Source: a virus. From it: DNA of 25,285 bases. The translations under genes were made by a program, and so were the position numbers. The notes under the pieces are model-generated. The model worked only from the letters and a program-made list of their open reading frames with translations. It was not told the origin of the DNA and made no database searches. The stretch is taken from positions 1-25,285 of IMG/VR virus record IMGVR_UViG_3300005336_000049. The stretch is one strand, 5' to 3'. Every line of letters begins with the position of its first letter. The stretch's first letter is position 1. This document shows, one piece after another, positions 6,018-13,395 of this stretch.

Positions 6018-6190
6018 ATAAGCCAAAACCATGTCCGTCCGACCAGATCTGCTACCGTTTCCTGCAGCGGGCGAACTGCGCCACCAAGCGCCGCACACAC
6101 GCCCCACACCACGACCCCACGGCCGGCCTGGCGGCAGCGCCCACTGCCCAAACGCTCCGTGCAGGCTTCACGGAGGGCCAGGCCACATGA
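6014..6190 (+). CDS. Small CCCH-like zinc-finger protein, 58 aa
   Basis: 58 aa from ATG 6014 (ATGA overlap), ending at 6190 with an ATGA overlap into the HNH gene. The N-terminal 30 residues show C7-x5-C13-x8-C22-x6-H29, with YRFLQRANC between, reminiscent of CCCH zinc fingers that bind single-stranded RNA, although the spacing is not the canonical x8-x5-x3. The rest is Ala/Thr/Pro-rich and probably disordered. No family can be assigned. Confidence 0.5.
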   Translation: MNKPKPCPSDQICYRFLQRANCATKRRTHAPHHDPTAGLAAAPTAQTLRAGFTEGQAT

Positions 6191-6636
6191 CCAGTCGCAT
6201 CTGCGCCCACCCCGGATGCGGCCGCATCATCGCCGCCACCATACGCCGCTGCCCCCAACACGCAGCAGCACACCAACAAGCACACGCCCAACGCCCCGTC
6301 AACCTGATCTACCGCGACCCACGCTGGCGCACCACCCGCCGCCTCGTGCTCGAGCGCGACGACTACACCTGCCAACTCTGCGGCAACCCAGCAACCACCG
6401 CAGACCACCACCCCACCCCCGCGCTGCAATGCGCCGACCCATACGACCCCGACACCTGCCGCGCCCTATGCGCATCCTGCAGCGGACGGTCAGACGGCGG
6501 CAGGCGCGGCACCCAGGGGGGGGAGCCCATAACCGCGCCCCCCGCCCTAAACCCCTGGGTAACTCACCGCGAAAAAAATCGGGTTGAGCCGGGTTCGGTG
6601 ATGTCGAGCTCGGTTCGGCCGAGTTGGGGTGGGTGA
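6187..6636 (+). CDS. HNH nuclease beside the terminase
   Basis: 149 aa from ATG 6187. Residues 1-30 have a Cys/His cluster (CAHPGCGR, RRCPQH); residues ~41-105 are an HNH fold: YRDPRWRTTRRLVLERD, C62-x2-C65, DHH at 73-75, C95-x2-C98. In the usual motif the last pair is followed by His (CxxCH); here it is Ser (CASCS), so the third catalytic His is missing or displaced. HNH proteins just upstream of TerL, such as HK97 gp74, assist cos cleavage and packaging, and the position fits that. The C-terminal ~40 residues, read through a G-run (6517-6525), are low-complexity and may be dispensable. The stop overlaps the TerL start. Confidence 0.85.
   Translation: MTSRICAHPGCGRIIAATIRRCPQHAAAHQQAHAQRPVNLIYRDPRWRTTRRLVLERDDYTCQLCGNPATTADHHPTPALQCADPYDPDTCRALCASCSGRSDGGRRGTQGGEPITAPPALNPWVTHREKNRVEPGSVMSSSVRPSWGG
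6586..6618. repeat. Direct repeat at the HNH/terminase junction
   Basis: GAGCCGGGTTCGG (6586-6598) recurs as GAGCTCGGTTCGG (6606-6618), 11 of 13 bases identical, centre spacing 20 bases (two helical turns). It sits immediately before the terminase start and exactly where strand composition flips from C-rich to G-rich. It could be a terminase or regulator binding site, but it lies inside the HNH frame and may be chance. Confidence 0.35.
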
Positions 6637-8087
6637 TGGCGCGTCCGTTCTCGTTGCCGCACTTTCGGGCGTGGGCGCGGGAATGTGTGTTGGACACGGG
6701 CGAGCCGTGGGTGCTTGAGGATTTCCAGGAGTGGTTCGTCCGCGACCTGTTCAAGGGTTACGCGGAGGCATGGCTGGTGGTTCCGGAAGGGAACACGAAG
6801 ACGACGCTGCTCGGTGGTGTGGCGTTGTACCACTGTGAGTACCGCGAGTCGGCGATGGTGCCTGTGGGCGCGTCTGCTCGTGAGCAGGCGGAGTGGATCT
6901 ATCGGCAGGCGGAGGGGTTCGTGTTGCGGACGCCGCGGCTGCGTGAGGTGTTCCGCTGCCAGGAGGGGTATCGGCGGATCCGGTGCGATTCGATGATGTC
7001 GCGGATCCAAGTGTTCGCGGCGGATGACCGGACGGGCGACGGGGTGATCCCGACGCTGTGCCTGTTGGACGAGTTGCATCGGCATAGGGATCTGCGGCTG
7101 TATCGGACGTGGCGGGGGAAGTTGGGGAAGCGTGGCGGCCAGTTGGCGGCGATCTCGACGGCGGGCGAGCCGGGGAGCGAGTTCGAGGTGACGCGCGAGT
7201 TGATTCGCCAGTCGGCGACGCGGGTGAAGCGGAGTCGTGGTGGCGCGTATCTGCGGGCCGAGTCGAGCCAGCTGGTGTTGCATGAGTGGGCGGTGCCTGA
7301 GACCGGCAACGTCGAGGACATGGCGACGGTGAAGCGGGCGAACCCGTTCAGCGGTGTGACGGTGGTGGGGCTGCGGGATAAGCGGTCGTCGCCGACGATG
7401 ACTCTTCCGCATTGGCGCCGGTTCGTGTGCAACCTGGCGACGCGGGCGGGGAACGCGGCGATCACCGAGGTGGAGTGGGAGAAGGCCGAGACGGCAGAAC
7501 GGATACCGCCGGGCGAGCCGGTATGGGCGGGGTTGGATATCGGGTGGAAGTGGGACACGACGGCGATCGTGCCGTTCTGGATGTCCCACTTTGAGCGTCG
7601 CCTGATCGGCTCGGCGTCGATCGTGACGCCGCCGCGTGATGGCACGTCGACCGACCCGCACCTGATCGAGATCGCGCTAGAGGATCTGCACTCGGTGAAC
7701 CCGATCCACACCGTGGTGATGGACATGACGAAGGGCGAGCAACTCGCGGCGTGGATCGAGGCGGAGTTGGGCGCCGAGGTGGTCGACCGCGGCACGAAGA
7801 ACGCGGACGCGGTGATGGACTACGACAAGTTCATGGAGGCGCTGCGCAACGGGTGGCTCAGGCATACCGGGGATGCGGCGTTGAAGCGGCATGTCTTGAA
7901 CGCGGTCGCTCGGATGCTCCCGGGCGGTGACACCAGGTTCGACCGGCCATCGTCGAGTCGCGGCGGGCGGACGGGTAGCGATTTGCAGGAGGTGCGCGTG
8001 ATCGATGGACTTGTGGCAGCGGCGATGGTGAACGCGGTCGCGTCGAGCCAGCCTGTGAAGGTCGAGCCGTGGGTGGCGGTGTGGTAG
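6636..8087 (+). CDS. terL: Terminase large subunit
   Basis: 483 aa from ATG 6636, overlapping the HNH stop (TGATG); TTG 6624 would add four residues. The packaging motor ATPase: atypical Walker A PEGNTKTT (50-57), Walker B LCLLDE (D145-E146), motif III AISTAGEP (~172-179). The C-terminal RNase H-like nuclease shows its acidic residues at D301 (GLDIGWKWDTT), D363 (VMDMTKGEQ) and D457 (VIDGLVAAA). Length and layout fit the HK97-like Terminase_1 type. It sits before the portal as usual, but no small subunit gene is recognisable upstream. Codons are rich in G/T endings (gtg, ttg, cgg), unlike both neighbours' blocks, suggesting the gene arrived with a different module. Confidence 0.95.
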   Translation: MARPFSLPHFRAWARECVLDTGEPWVLEDFQEWFVRDLFKGYAEAWLVVPEGNTKTTLLGGVALYHCEYRESAMVPVGASAREQAEWIYRQAEGFVLRTPRLREVFRCQEGYRRIRCDSMMSRIQVFAADDRTGDGVIPTLCLLDELHRHRDLRLYRTWRGKLGKRGGQLAAISTAGEPGSEFEVTRELIRQSATRVKRSRGGAYLRAESSQLVLHEWAVPETGNVEDMATVKRANPFSGVTVVGLRDKRSSPTMTLPHWRRFVCNLATRAGNAAITEVEWEKAETAERIPPGEPVWAGLDIGWKWDTTAIVPFWMSHFERRLIGSASIVTPPRDGTSTDPHLIEIALEDLHSVNPIHTVVMDMTKGEQLAAWIEAELGAEVVDRGTKNADAVMDYDKFMEALRNGWLRHTGDAALKRHVLNAVARMLPGGDTRFDRPSSSRGGRTGSDLQEVRVIDGLVAAAMVNAVASSQPVKVEPWVAVW

Positions 8088-8323
8088 TGCGCCGGCGGCG
8101 ACGGGTGCGGCTGCATCTCGTCGACCCGAATCCGCACGTGAACCATCCCAGCGTCGAGGGGCTGCTGCTCGGATGGTGGTTGGAGCGGCGCCTTGCCCGC
8201 GAGTATCGGGTCGCGGTGCCCGACCTGTTGTTCGCTGCCGGCGCGAAGCCGGAGCGGCTGCGTGACGCGCGTGAGTTGCGGATCCCCCGCGAGAACGTCG
8301 CCTTTTACGAGGTGCTCAGATGA
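8087..8323 (+). CDS. Small basic phage protein, 78 aa
   Basis: 78 aa from GTG 8087, overlapping the terminase stop (TAGTG); GTG 8081 is possible. It opens with an Arg run (RRRRRVRLHLVDP), followed by an amphipathic helix region (VEGLLLGWWLERRLAREYRV) and a KPERLRDARELRIPRENVAF segment. Small proteins of unknown function of this kind lie between terminase and portal in many actinophages. It shares the G/T-rich codon style of the terminase and ends in an ATGA overlap with the next gene. No function is claimed. Confidence 0.65.
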   Translation: MRRRRRVRLHLVDPNPHVNHPSVEGLLLGWWLERRLAREYRVAVPDLLFAAGAKPERLRDARELRIPRENVAFYEVLR

Positions 8324-8472
8324 CTGGTGCGCTCGGGAATGTGCTCGGGAATGTCCTGGACAGCGTGATCACAGGGGTGTTCATCGTGGTCGTGTGCGCG
8401 CTGGCCGGGCAGCGGTTGGAGATTGTGAAGATGGATCGGCCGTGGTGGCGCCGGCTGCGGAGGGCGAAGTGA
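8320..8472 (+). CDS. Small single-span membrane protein, 50 aa
   Basis: 50 aa from ATG 8320 (ATGA overlap), ending at 8472 in a GTGA overlap with the portal gene. Residues ~13-28 (DSVITGVFIVVVCALAG) form one hydrophobic segment; the end is strongly basic (PWWRRLRRAK), predicting N-out/C-in topology. The N-terminus has a tandem GNVLGNVL, from a 12-base repeat (CTCGGGAATGT) at 8332. A membrane protein between terminase and portal is unusual for a morphogenesis role; it could be a small superinfection-exclusion or membrane-effector protein, or a cryptic holin. Function unknown. Confidence 0.6.
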   Translation: MTGALGNVLGNVLDSVITGVFIVVVCALAGQRLEIVKMDRPWWRRLRRAK

Positions 8473-9713
8473 TCCTGCGCACCACGACGGCCGAGATCGA
8501 GCATCGCAGCTTCGCGCTCACCGACATGACGCGGTGGGGGTACACGGGGCTGCGCAGCCAGTCGTGGGGTGACGCGACGCAGAACGCGCAGGCGATCCCC
8601 GCGATCTACCGCGCCGCCAGGCTGCGCGCCGAGGCGGTCGCGACGCTCGACCTAAAGTGTTTCCGCGGCTACGGCGTCGACCGCGCCGAGGCGCCCGGTG
8701 TGTGGCAGGCGCAGCTGTTCTCGCAGCCGCGCCAGAACGAGTACCAGACGACGCCCGTGTTCTGGGACGCCGTCGAAGAGTCGCTCGCCTACCGCGGGAA
8801 TGCCTACATCTGGAAGAACGTCGACCCGGCGCTGGGCCGGATGGTCGACTGGTATGCGCTGCACCCTGACCAGGTCACGCCGGTCGATGTGAACGAGTGG
8901 CGCGTATCGGTCGGCGACGGGTATGTCGATCCGGTCGGGAACGGCCGGAAGGTGTACACCGTCGACGATTCGACGATCCTGCACATCCGCGGCCACGGCA
9001 ACGGCGGGACGCTCGAGGCGCCGAGCCCGGTGCAGGTGTTCAAGGAGGCGCTGGGCGCGAGCCTCGGGCGGATGCGGCACGAGAGCCGGATGTGGAATCG
9101 CGGCACCGCGATCCAGCAGGCCGTCGTATTCCCTCCCGCGGTGACGCCGACGGAGGCGGAGCAGTGGCGCGGCCAGTACGCCGCGCAGTACGAGGGGACG
9201 TCGGGCGACACGACGCTCGTGCTCGGCGGCGGCGCGACGGTGACGCCGATCGGGATGACCGCCGTCGACGCCGCGTATGTAGACATGGCTGGCCTGACCG
9301 CTCGCGACGCGGCGATGATCATGGGCGTGCCGGCCGACCTGCTGGGCGTGCCGGTGCAGACGCGCGGCGTTCCGAACCTCGAGCAGGACTTGGCGACGTG
9401 GCTGCGGTTCGGCCTCGGCCCCGAGTTGAAGCGGATCGAGAAGGCTGTCGCCGCCGACCCACAGGTGTTCCCGCCCTACTCGCAGACCTACCCGTGGTTT
9501 GACACTGACCAGTTCGTTCGTGGCGACCTCGTCACCGAGGCGAACATCATGCACCTCCGGATCCAGGACGGCACGCTGGCACCTGACGAGGGGCGTGCAC
9601 AGATCGGCCTTCCGCCCCATCCGGACGGGCTCGGTGCGACGCCGCAGATCACGCCGGTCGGCGGCGGAGCGAACCCGATCCCGGCCGCGTTCAACGCCGA
9701 ACCTTCCGACTAG
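8469..9713 (+). CDS. Portal protein, HK97 family
   Basis: 414 aa from GTG 8469 (GTGA overlap); the frame is open upstream, but that part has no portal features. Typical HK97-type portal signatures: NAQAIPAIYRAARLRAEAVA near the N-terminus, VFWDAVEESLAYRGNAYIWK, LHPDQVTPV, the ILHIRGHG strand, the ALGASLGRMRHESRMWNRG helix, and the GLTARDAAMIMGVPADLLGVP segment that precedes the stem/crown. It would form the dodecameric vertex through which DNA is packaged by the terminase, and onto which connectors dock. Length is usual for the family. Codon use returns here to the balanced GC-rich style of the structural genes. Confidence 0.95.
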   Translation: MILRTTTAEIEHRSFALTDMTRWGYTGLRSQSWGDATQNAQAIPAIYRAARLRAEAVATLDLKCFRGYGVDRAEAPGVWQAQLFSQPRQNEYQTTPVFWDAVEESLAYRGNAYIWKNVDPALGRMVDWYALHPDQVTPVDVNEWRVSVGDGYVDPVGNGRKVYTVDDSTILHIRGHGNGGTLEAPSPVQVFKEALGASLGRMRHESRMWNRGTAIQQAVVFPPAVTPTEAEQWRGQYAAQYEGTSGDTTLVLGGGATVTPIGMTAVDAAYVDMAGLTARDAAMIMGVPADLLGVPVQTRGVPNLEQDLATWLRFGLGPELKRIEKAVAADPQVFPPYSQTYPWFDTDQFVRGDLVTEANIMHLRIQDGTLAPDEGRAQIGLPPHPDGLGATPQITPVGGGANPIPAAFNAEPSD

Positions 9714-9725
9714 AGAGAGGTACAG

Positions 9726-10811
9726 ATGACGCTCATCGAGCCTGACGAGAGTCGGGGGCTTCTGGCTGCCGACGATGTGGAGCTGCGCCGCGACTTCAGT
9801 ACCGCGGAGCGCGTCGCATTGGCGAAGAAGGGGCAGGCGATTCCGGTCCGCAACGCGAAGGGCGAGATCATCGACGGCCGCTACCCGATCGTGACAGCCG
9901 GCGACCTCTCGAACGCCATCCAGGCGATCGGCCGCGCGAACGGAGCCTCTGAGGTGAAGGCGTTCATCGTGAAGCGCGCGAAGGCGCTCGGCCGGATGGA
10001 CATGATCCCTGACTCGTGGAAGGGCGGGATGCGTGCAGCTGACGACGCGGTCGAGCGGCGCGTCGTCCAACTCACCGAGGTCGAGCTCCGCGATCCGCCC
10101 GGCGATAACGGGCCGGACGGTCACACGGGCGGCGACTGGTACACGGTCACGGGCTACGCCGCCGTGTTTAACAGCGAGACGACGCTCCGCGACGGCCGTC
10201 ACGTGCGACTGCGCGAGCGGATCGAGCCGGGCGCGTTCGGCGCCGTCCTCGCCAGCCGCCCCGACGTTCACCTGCTGATCGGCCATGACCTGAACTATCC
10301 GCTCGCTCGCACCGGCGTCCGCGGCCCCGGCGCCCTCGACCTCAACCAGGACGACCACGGTCTGCGTATGCACGCGAAGCTGAACCCGCGCGTGAGTTAC
10401 GCCCGCGACCTAGTTGAGCAGATGCGCGCCGGCGTCGTCGACCAGATGTCGTTCGGGTTCACCGTCCCGCCCGACGGCGAGACGTTCGAGCATGGAGAAC
10501 TTGAGGATGGTCGCAGCGACACGCTGCGCACGATCCGCCAGATCGGCCGCCTGTTCGACGTGACGATCACGCCTGCAGGCGCCTACCCGGATACCAGCGT
10601 CGCCGTCCGGTCGGCCGCTGCGTATCTCGGTCGCGACGCCGCCGAGTTGTTCGGCGATGCGTCGGGCCTCACTGCCATCGCACCAGCCTCGGATCTGGTG
10701 GGTGGGAGCGTCATCGCCCCGGATGGGGGTGACGCGCAGCGCGCACTCGTGGCGCGCAAGAAGGCGCACGCGCGGGCTCGGCTCGCAGCGATGCGCTACC
10801 CCACCCGCTAA
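9726..10811 (+). CDS. Prohead protease with N-terminal extra domain
   Basis: 361 aa from ATG 9726, with AGAGAGG upstream. Residues ~135-300 are the HK97 prohead protease (peptidase U35 type): TGYAAVFNSET, ERIEPGAFGAVL, catalytic H187 (LIGHDLNYPLARTG) and S242 (DQMSFGF). Residues ~21-98 are a separate domain (RRDFSTAERVALAKKGQAIP, then DLSNAIQAIGRA and IVKRAKALGRMDMIPDSW) of the kind named DUF6582 in actinobacterial phage and host proteins. The C-terminal ~60 residues are Ala/Arg-rich. It matures the capsid by trimming the delta-domain of the next gene's product and itself. The fused domain may target the protease to the prohead, or be a scaffold portion removed on maturation; that is inference. 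Confidence 0.92.
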   Translation: MTLIEPDESRGLLAADDVELRRDFSTAERVALAKKGQAIPVRNAKGEIIDGRYPIVTAGDLSNAIQAIGRANGASEVKAFIVKRAKALGRMDMIPDSWKGGMRAADDAVERRVVQLTEVELRDPPGDNGPDGHTGGDWYTVTGYAAVFNSETTLRDGRHVRLRERIEPGAFGAVLASRPDVHLLIGHDLNYPLARTGVRGPGALDLNQDDHGLRMHAKLNPRVSYARDLVEQMRAGVVDQMSFGFTVPPDGETFEHGELEDGRSDTLRTIRQIGRLFDVTITPAGAYPDTSVAVRSAAAYLGRDAAELFGDASGLTAIAPASDLVGGSVIAPDGGDAQRALVARKKAHARARLAAMRYPTR

Positions 10812-10826
10812 ACCGAAAGGACGACG

Positions 10827-12197
10827 ATGGCCGCGAAGACCATCGACGAGCTCCGCACTGCCTACAACGAGGCGGCGGAGCGCGTTCAGGAGGCGCTGCG
10901 TCAGATCGACGACGCGCCGGAAGACGCAGACGCCGGCTACTTCGAGCCGCTCGACGCAGAGGTCGGCGCGGCCGAAGAGGCGGCGGAGCGGTGCAAGGCG
11001 GATCTCGACACCGCCGAGTCGCGGGCACGCGCCCGCGAGAAGTACAAGCCGCTGGAGGTCACATCTGAGACGCGGATCAGCGTCAACGAGCCCGACCTGT
11101 ACACGAAGGACACCCCGCGGCAGCGCGGGTTCCTGCGAGACCTGTACATGCGCGACATGCGGCACGACTCGGCCGCGGCCGACCGCCTCTCGCGGCACCA
11201 GATGCACGAGCTCGGGCGGATCGAGAAGGAGGCCGGCGAGCAGCGCGCCGTCGCCACGGCAACGCTGGGCGGCGCGATCCCGCCGCAGTACCTCGTCGAC
11301 CGCTACGCGAAGGCGCTGCGGAACGGCCGCGTCTACGCGAACGCGGCGCAGCACGAGGACCTGCCCGACGAGGGCATGTCGGTGATCGTGCCGCGGTTCA
11401 CGACGGGCCTCGCGGCCGGCGTGCAGGCGTCAGAGTCCACGACGCTGACCACGCAGGATCCGGTCGAGGTCGACCTGACCGTGCCTGTGCGCACCGTCGG
11501 CGGCTACTCACCGGTGTCCCGTCAGACGCTGGAGCGGGCCCAGTACAGCGAGCCGATCCTGATGGAGGATCTCGGCGCGCGGTACGCTGCTGCGCTCGAC
11601 ACGCAGTGCATCTCGGGGTCGGGCTCGTCCGGCCAGATCCTCGGCGTTCTGAACACGTCAGGCATCTCGACGAGCGCCGTTTCGACGGCGACCGTCGCGG
11701 CTGTGTGGCCGAAGTTCGCCGACGTCATCCAGCAGATCCAGACGTCGGTCGGCGGCCTCGGCATCAACGCCGACAAGATCATCATGCACCCCCGCCGGTA
11801 CGGCTTCTTCAGCGCCGGCCTCGACTCGCAGAACCGGCCGCTGCTCGTCCCTGACGCGGGCGGCCCGTTCTTCAACGCGATGGCGGACGGCGGCGACGTC
11901 GCCACCTACGGCTACACCGGCACCCGTATCCAGGGGCTGCCCGTGTTCACCGACGCGAACATCCCGACGAACCAGGGCGCCGGCACGAACCAGGACGTGA
12001 TCATCGTCCAGGCTTCGAGCGTCGTGCACCTGTGGGAGCGCCCGCAGGACCCGGTCACGCTCGCGTTCGAGCAGCAGGCCGGCAACGCGCTGCAGGTGCA
12101 GCTGGTCGCATATGGGTACGCCGCGTTCACCGCGGGCCGCTACCCCGCCGCGAGCGGCACCATCACCGGCACCGGCCTCGTCCCGCCGACCTTCTAG
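10827..12197 (+). CDS. Major capsid protein, HK97 fold
   Basis: 456 aa from ATG 10827, with GAAAGGA at 10815-10821. Residues ~1-75 are a charged helical delta-domain (DELRTAYNEAAERVQEALRQ) acting as built-in scaffold, which explains why no separate scaffold gene exists. From about residue 145 (TLGGAIPPQYLVDRYAKAL) the HK97 fold follows: VRTVGGYSPVSRQTLER, ILMEDLGARYAAALD, GSGSSGQILGVLNTSG, IIMHPRRYGFF, GLPVFTDANIP, VVHLWERPQDPVTLAFEQQ, LVAYGYAAFTAGRYPAA. The protease probably cuts between residues ~75 and ~145. The gene is followed by a strong hairpin, fitting high expression of a major structural protein. Confidence 0.95.
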   Translation: MAAKTIDELRTAYNEAAERVQEALRQIDDAPEDADAGYFEPLDAEVGAAEEAAERCKADLDTAESRARAREKYKPLEVTSETRISVNEPDLYTKDTPRQRGFLRDLYMRDMRHDSAAADRLSRHQMHELGRIEKEAGEQRAVATATLGGAIPPQYLVDRYAKALRNGRVYANAAQHEDLPDEGMSVIVPRFTTGLAAGVQASESTTLTTQDPVEVDLTVPVRTVGGYSPVSRQTLERAQYSEPILMEDLGARYAAALDTQCISGSGSSGQILGVLNTSGISTSAVSTATVAAVWPKFADVIQQIQTSVGGLGINADKIIMHPRRYGFFSAGLDSQNRPLLVPDAGGPFFNAMADGGDVATYGYTGTRIQGLPVFTDANIPTNQGAGTNQDVIIVQASSVVHLWERPQDPVTLAFEQQAGNALQVQLVAYGYAAFTAGRYPAASGTITGTGLVPPTF

Positions 12198-12219
12198 GCC
12201 GACTGGGCGATCTGACCGT

Positions 12220-12263
12220 GGGGCGAGCCGCGGCCGCTATGACAGCGGCCCGCGGCTCGCCCC
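12220..12263 (+). terminator. Strong hairpin after the capsid gene
   Basis: GGGGCGAGCCGCGGCCGCT (12220-12238), a five-base loop ATGAC, then AGCGGCCCGCGGCTCGCCCC (12244-12263): 19 base pairs with one bulged C. There is no T-tract after it, so it may be a leaky or Rho-assisted terminator, or an mRNA-stabilising 3' structure that sets capsid expression above that of the downstream genes. It fills the 94-base gap between the capsid gene and the next gene. Confidence 0.75.
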
Positions 12264-12291
12264 GCACAACCATCGAACGGAGGACGCCGAC

Positions 12292-12501
12292 ATGGCGGAC
12301 AAGAAGAACTTCTTCGCGGAGCAGGGCCACGAGGATCCCGAGTGGGCGATGGAGCGTCACACGGAGGACCTCGAGCGCGAGATCGAGGGCGCGAAGGTCC
12401 GTGGCGACAAGGAGCAGGCCGACAACGCCGCGAAGGCGCTGGCCGCGCTCGGCCACAAGAAGGAGACGCGGCCGCGCGCCGCAGCAGGCGAGGAGCGGTA
12501 A
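12292..12501 (+). CDS. Small charged protein, 69 aa
   Basis: 69 aa from ATG 12292; CGGAGGA at 12278-12284 is the likely ribosome binding site. Strongly charged helices (DLEREIEGAKVRGDKEQADNAAKALAAL split by glycines) and a basic tail. No family is recognised. It is the first gene after the capsid hairpin and before the beta-rich proteins; position suggests a head-associated or assembly accessory protein. Confidence 0.6.
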   Translation: MADKKNFFAEQGHEDPEWAMERHTEDLEREIEGAKVRGDKEQADNAAKALAALGHKKETRPRAAAGEER

Positions 12502-12504
12502 CCG

Positions 12505-12783
12505 ATGGCGAACGTCGCAGTCGCCACGGCGGCCACGCAGATCCTCGCCGCGAACACGAACGTGGCGCAGCGCAGCGCCGTCGTCATCCAGAACCTCGGC
12601 CCGAACGCGATCACGATCGGCGTCGACAACACCGTCACCACCGCGAACGGGATCACCGTCCCGACGAACGGCGTGCTGACGCTCACCGCAGGGATCAACG
12701 GGACGCTGTTCGCGATCGCGGCGACCGCCAACCAAGTGTCGCCAGCCGACACGCGGATCCTCGTCGAAACAGCCGGCCAGTAG
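12505..12783 (+). CDS. Beta-rich structural protein, 92 aa
   Basis: 92 aa from ATG 12505, three bases after the previous stop. Ala/Thr/Asn/Val-rich with alternating hydrophobics (SAVVIQNLGPNAITIGVDN, VLTLTAGINGTLFAIAATA), predicting a single beta-sandwich or jelly-roll. Phage proteins of this sort often decorate capsids or cap adhesins. No catalytic or Cys features. Its place just downstream of the capsid gene favours a capsid decoration protein, with moderate confidence only. Confidence 0.65.
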   Translation: MANVAVATAATQILAANTNVAQRSAVVIQNLGPNAITIGVDNTVTTANGITVPTNGVLTLTAGINGTLFAIAATANQVSPADTRILVETAGQ

Positions 12784-12793
12784 GAGGCCATCC

Positions 12794-12952
12794 ATGACGC
12801 TAGACCCTGCACCCGTCCGGGCGGCGGAAACCGATGATGAGCAGCCCGAACCGGGCGAGATCATCCAGACCCCGAACGGCAACATCGTGATCGGCGTCCC
12901 GACAGCCACGGCCGACGCCGAGTCGCCCGTGCCGAGCGGAGGGTCGAGCTAG
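12794..12952 (+). CDS. Short acidic protein, 52 aa
   Basis: 52 aa from ATG 12794, with AGGAGG at 12782-12787. Acidic and Pro-rich, mostly disordered, with one short strand-like patch (GNIVIGVPT). No family is recognised. The stop overlaps the GTG of the following gene (TAGTG, 12950-12954), which supports real translation. Confidence 0.5.
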   Translation: MTLDPAPVRAAETDDEQPEPGEIIQTPNGNIVIGVPTATADAESPVPSGGSS

Positions 12953-13395
12953 TGGCCGTCACCGCCAACATGTATCCGATGGTCCTGACCACGACCTGGA
13001 ACAAAGAGGCGAACCTCAACTCGGACGCGATCAAGTGCGCCCTCACGAACACGGCGTACACCTATGCGGCGACACACAAGTACTTCGACGCCGCGCCGTT
13101 CAACGCCGCGTTCACCGAACTCGCGACGGCGAACGGATACACCGCTGGCGGCGTCGCGCTCACGAGCCCGGCGACGACGAGCGCGCAGACGACGAGCTGG
13201 ACGGCCGGGAACGCCGTGTGGACGTCGACGGGCACGCTCTCAGCGGTCGCCGCGGTCGTCTATGACTCGTCGCCGGCGTCGAACAAGCCGCTCGTCTCGT
13301 TCGTCCAGTTCGGCGGCACCGTCACCGCGCCGTCGGGAGCGACGATCACGATCGCGTGGAACGCCTCGGGCATCATCACCGTGGCGGTGACGTAG
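12952..13395 (+). CDS. Phage structural protein, DUF-type beta protein
   Basis: 147 aa from GTG 12952. The pattern NSDAIKCALTNTAYTYAATHKYF, ...ATANGYTAGGVALTSP, ...AVWTSTGTLSAVAAVVYD, NKPLVSFVQFGG, TITIAWNASGIITVAV is shared by many small phage virion proteins: a beta-sandwich ending in 'I.W...GI..'. I recognise the pattern but not a firm name. It likely sits on the capsid or at the neck. It abuts the next gene's ATG directly. Confidence 0.75.
   Translation: MAVTANMYPMVLTTTWNKEANLNSDAIKCALTNTAYTYAATHKYFDAAPFNAAFTELATANGYTAGGVALTSPATTSAQTTSWTAGNAVWTSTGTLSAVAAVVYDSSPASNKPLVSFVQFGGTVTAPSGATITIAWNASGIITVAVT

Noticed and set aside
8652-10373. Minus-strand frame of 573 aa
   Set aside because: It is antisense to portal and protease, both certain; composition (Arg/Val/Asp/His) is typical of a shadow frame.
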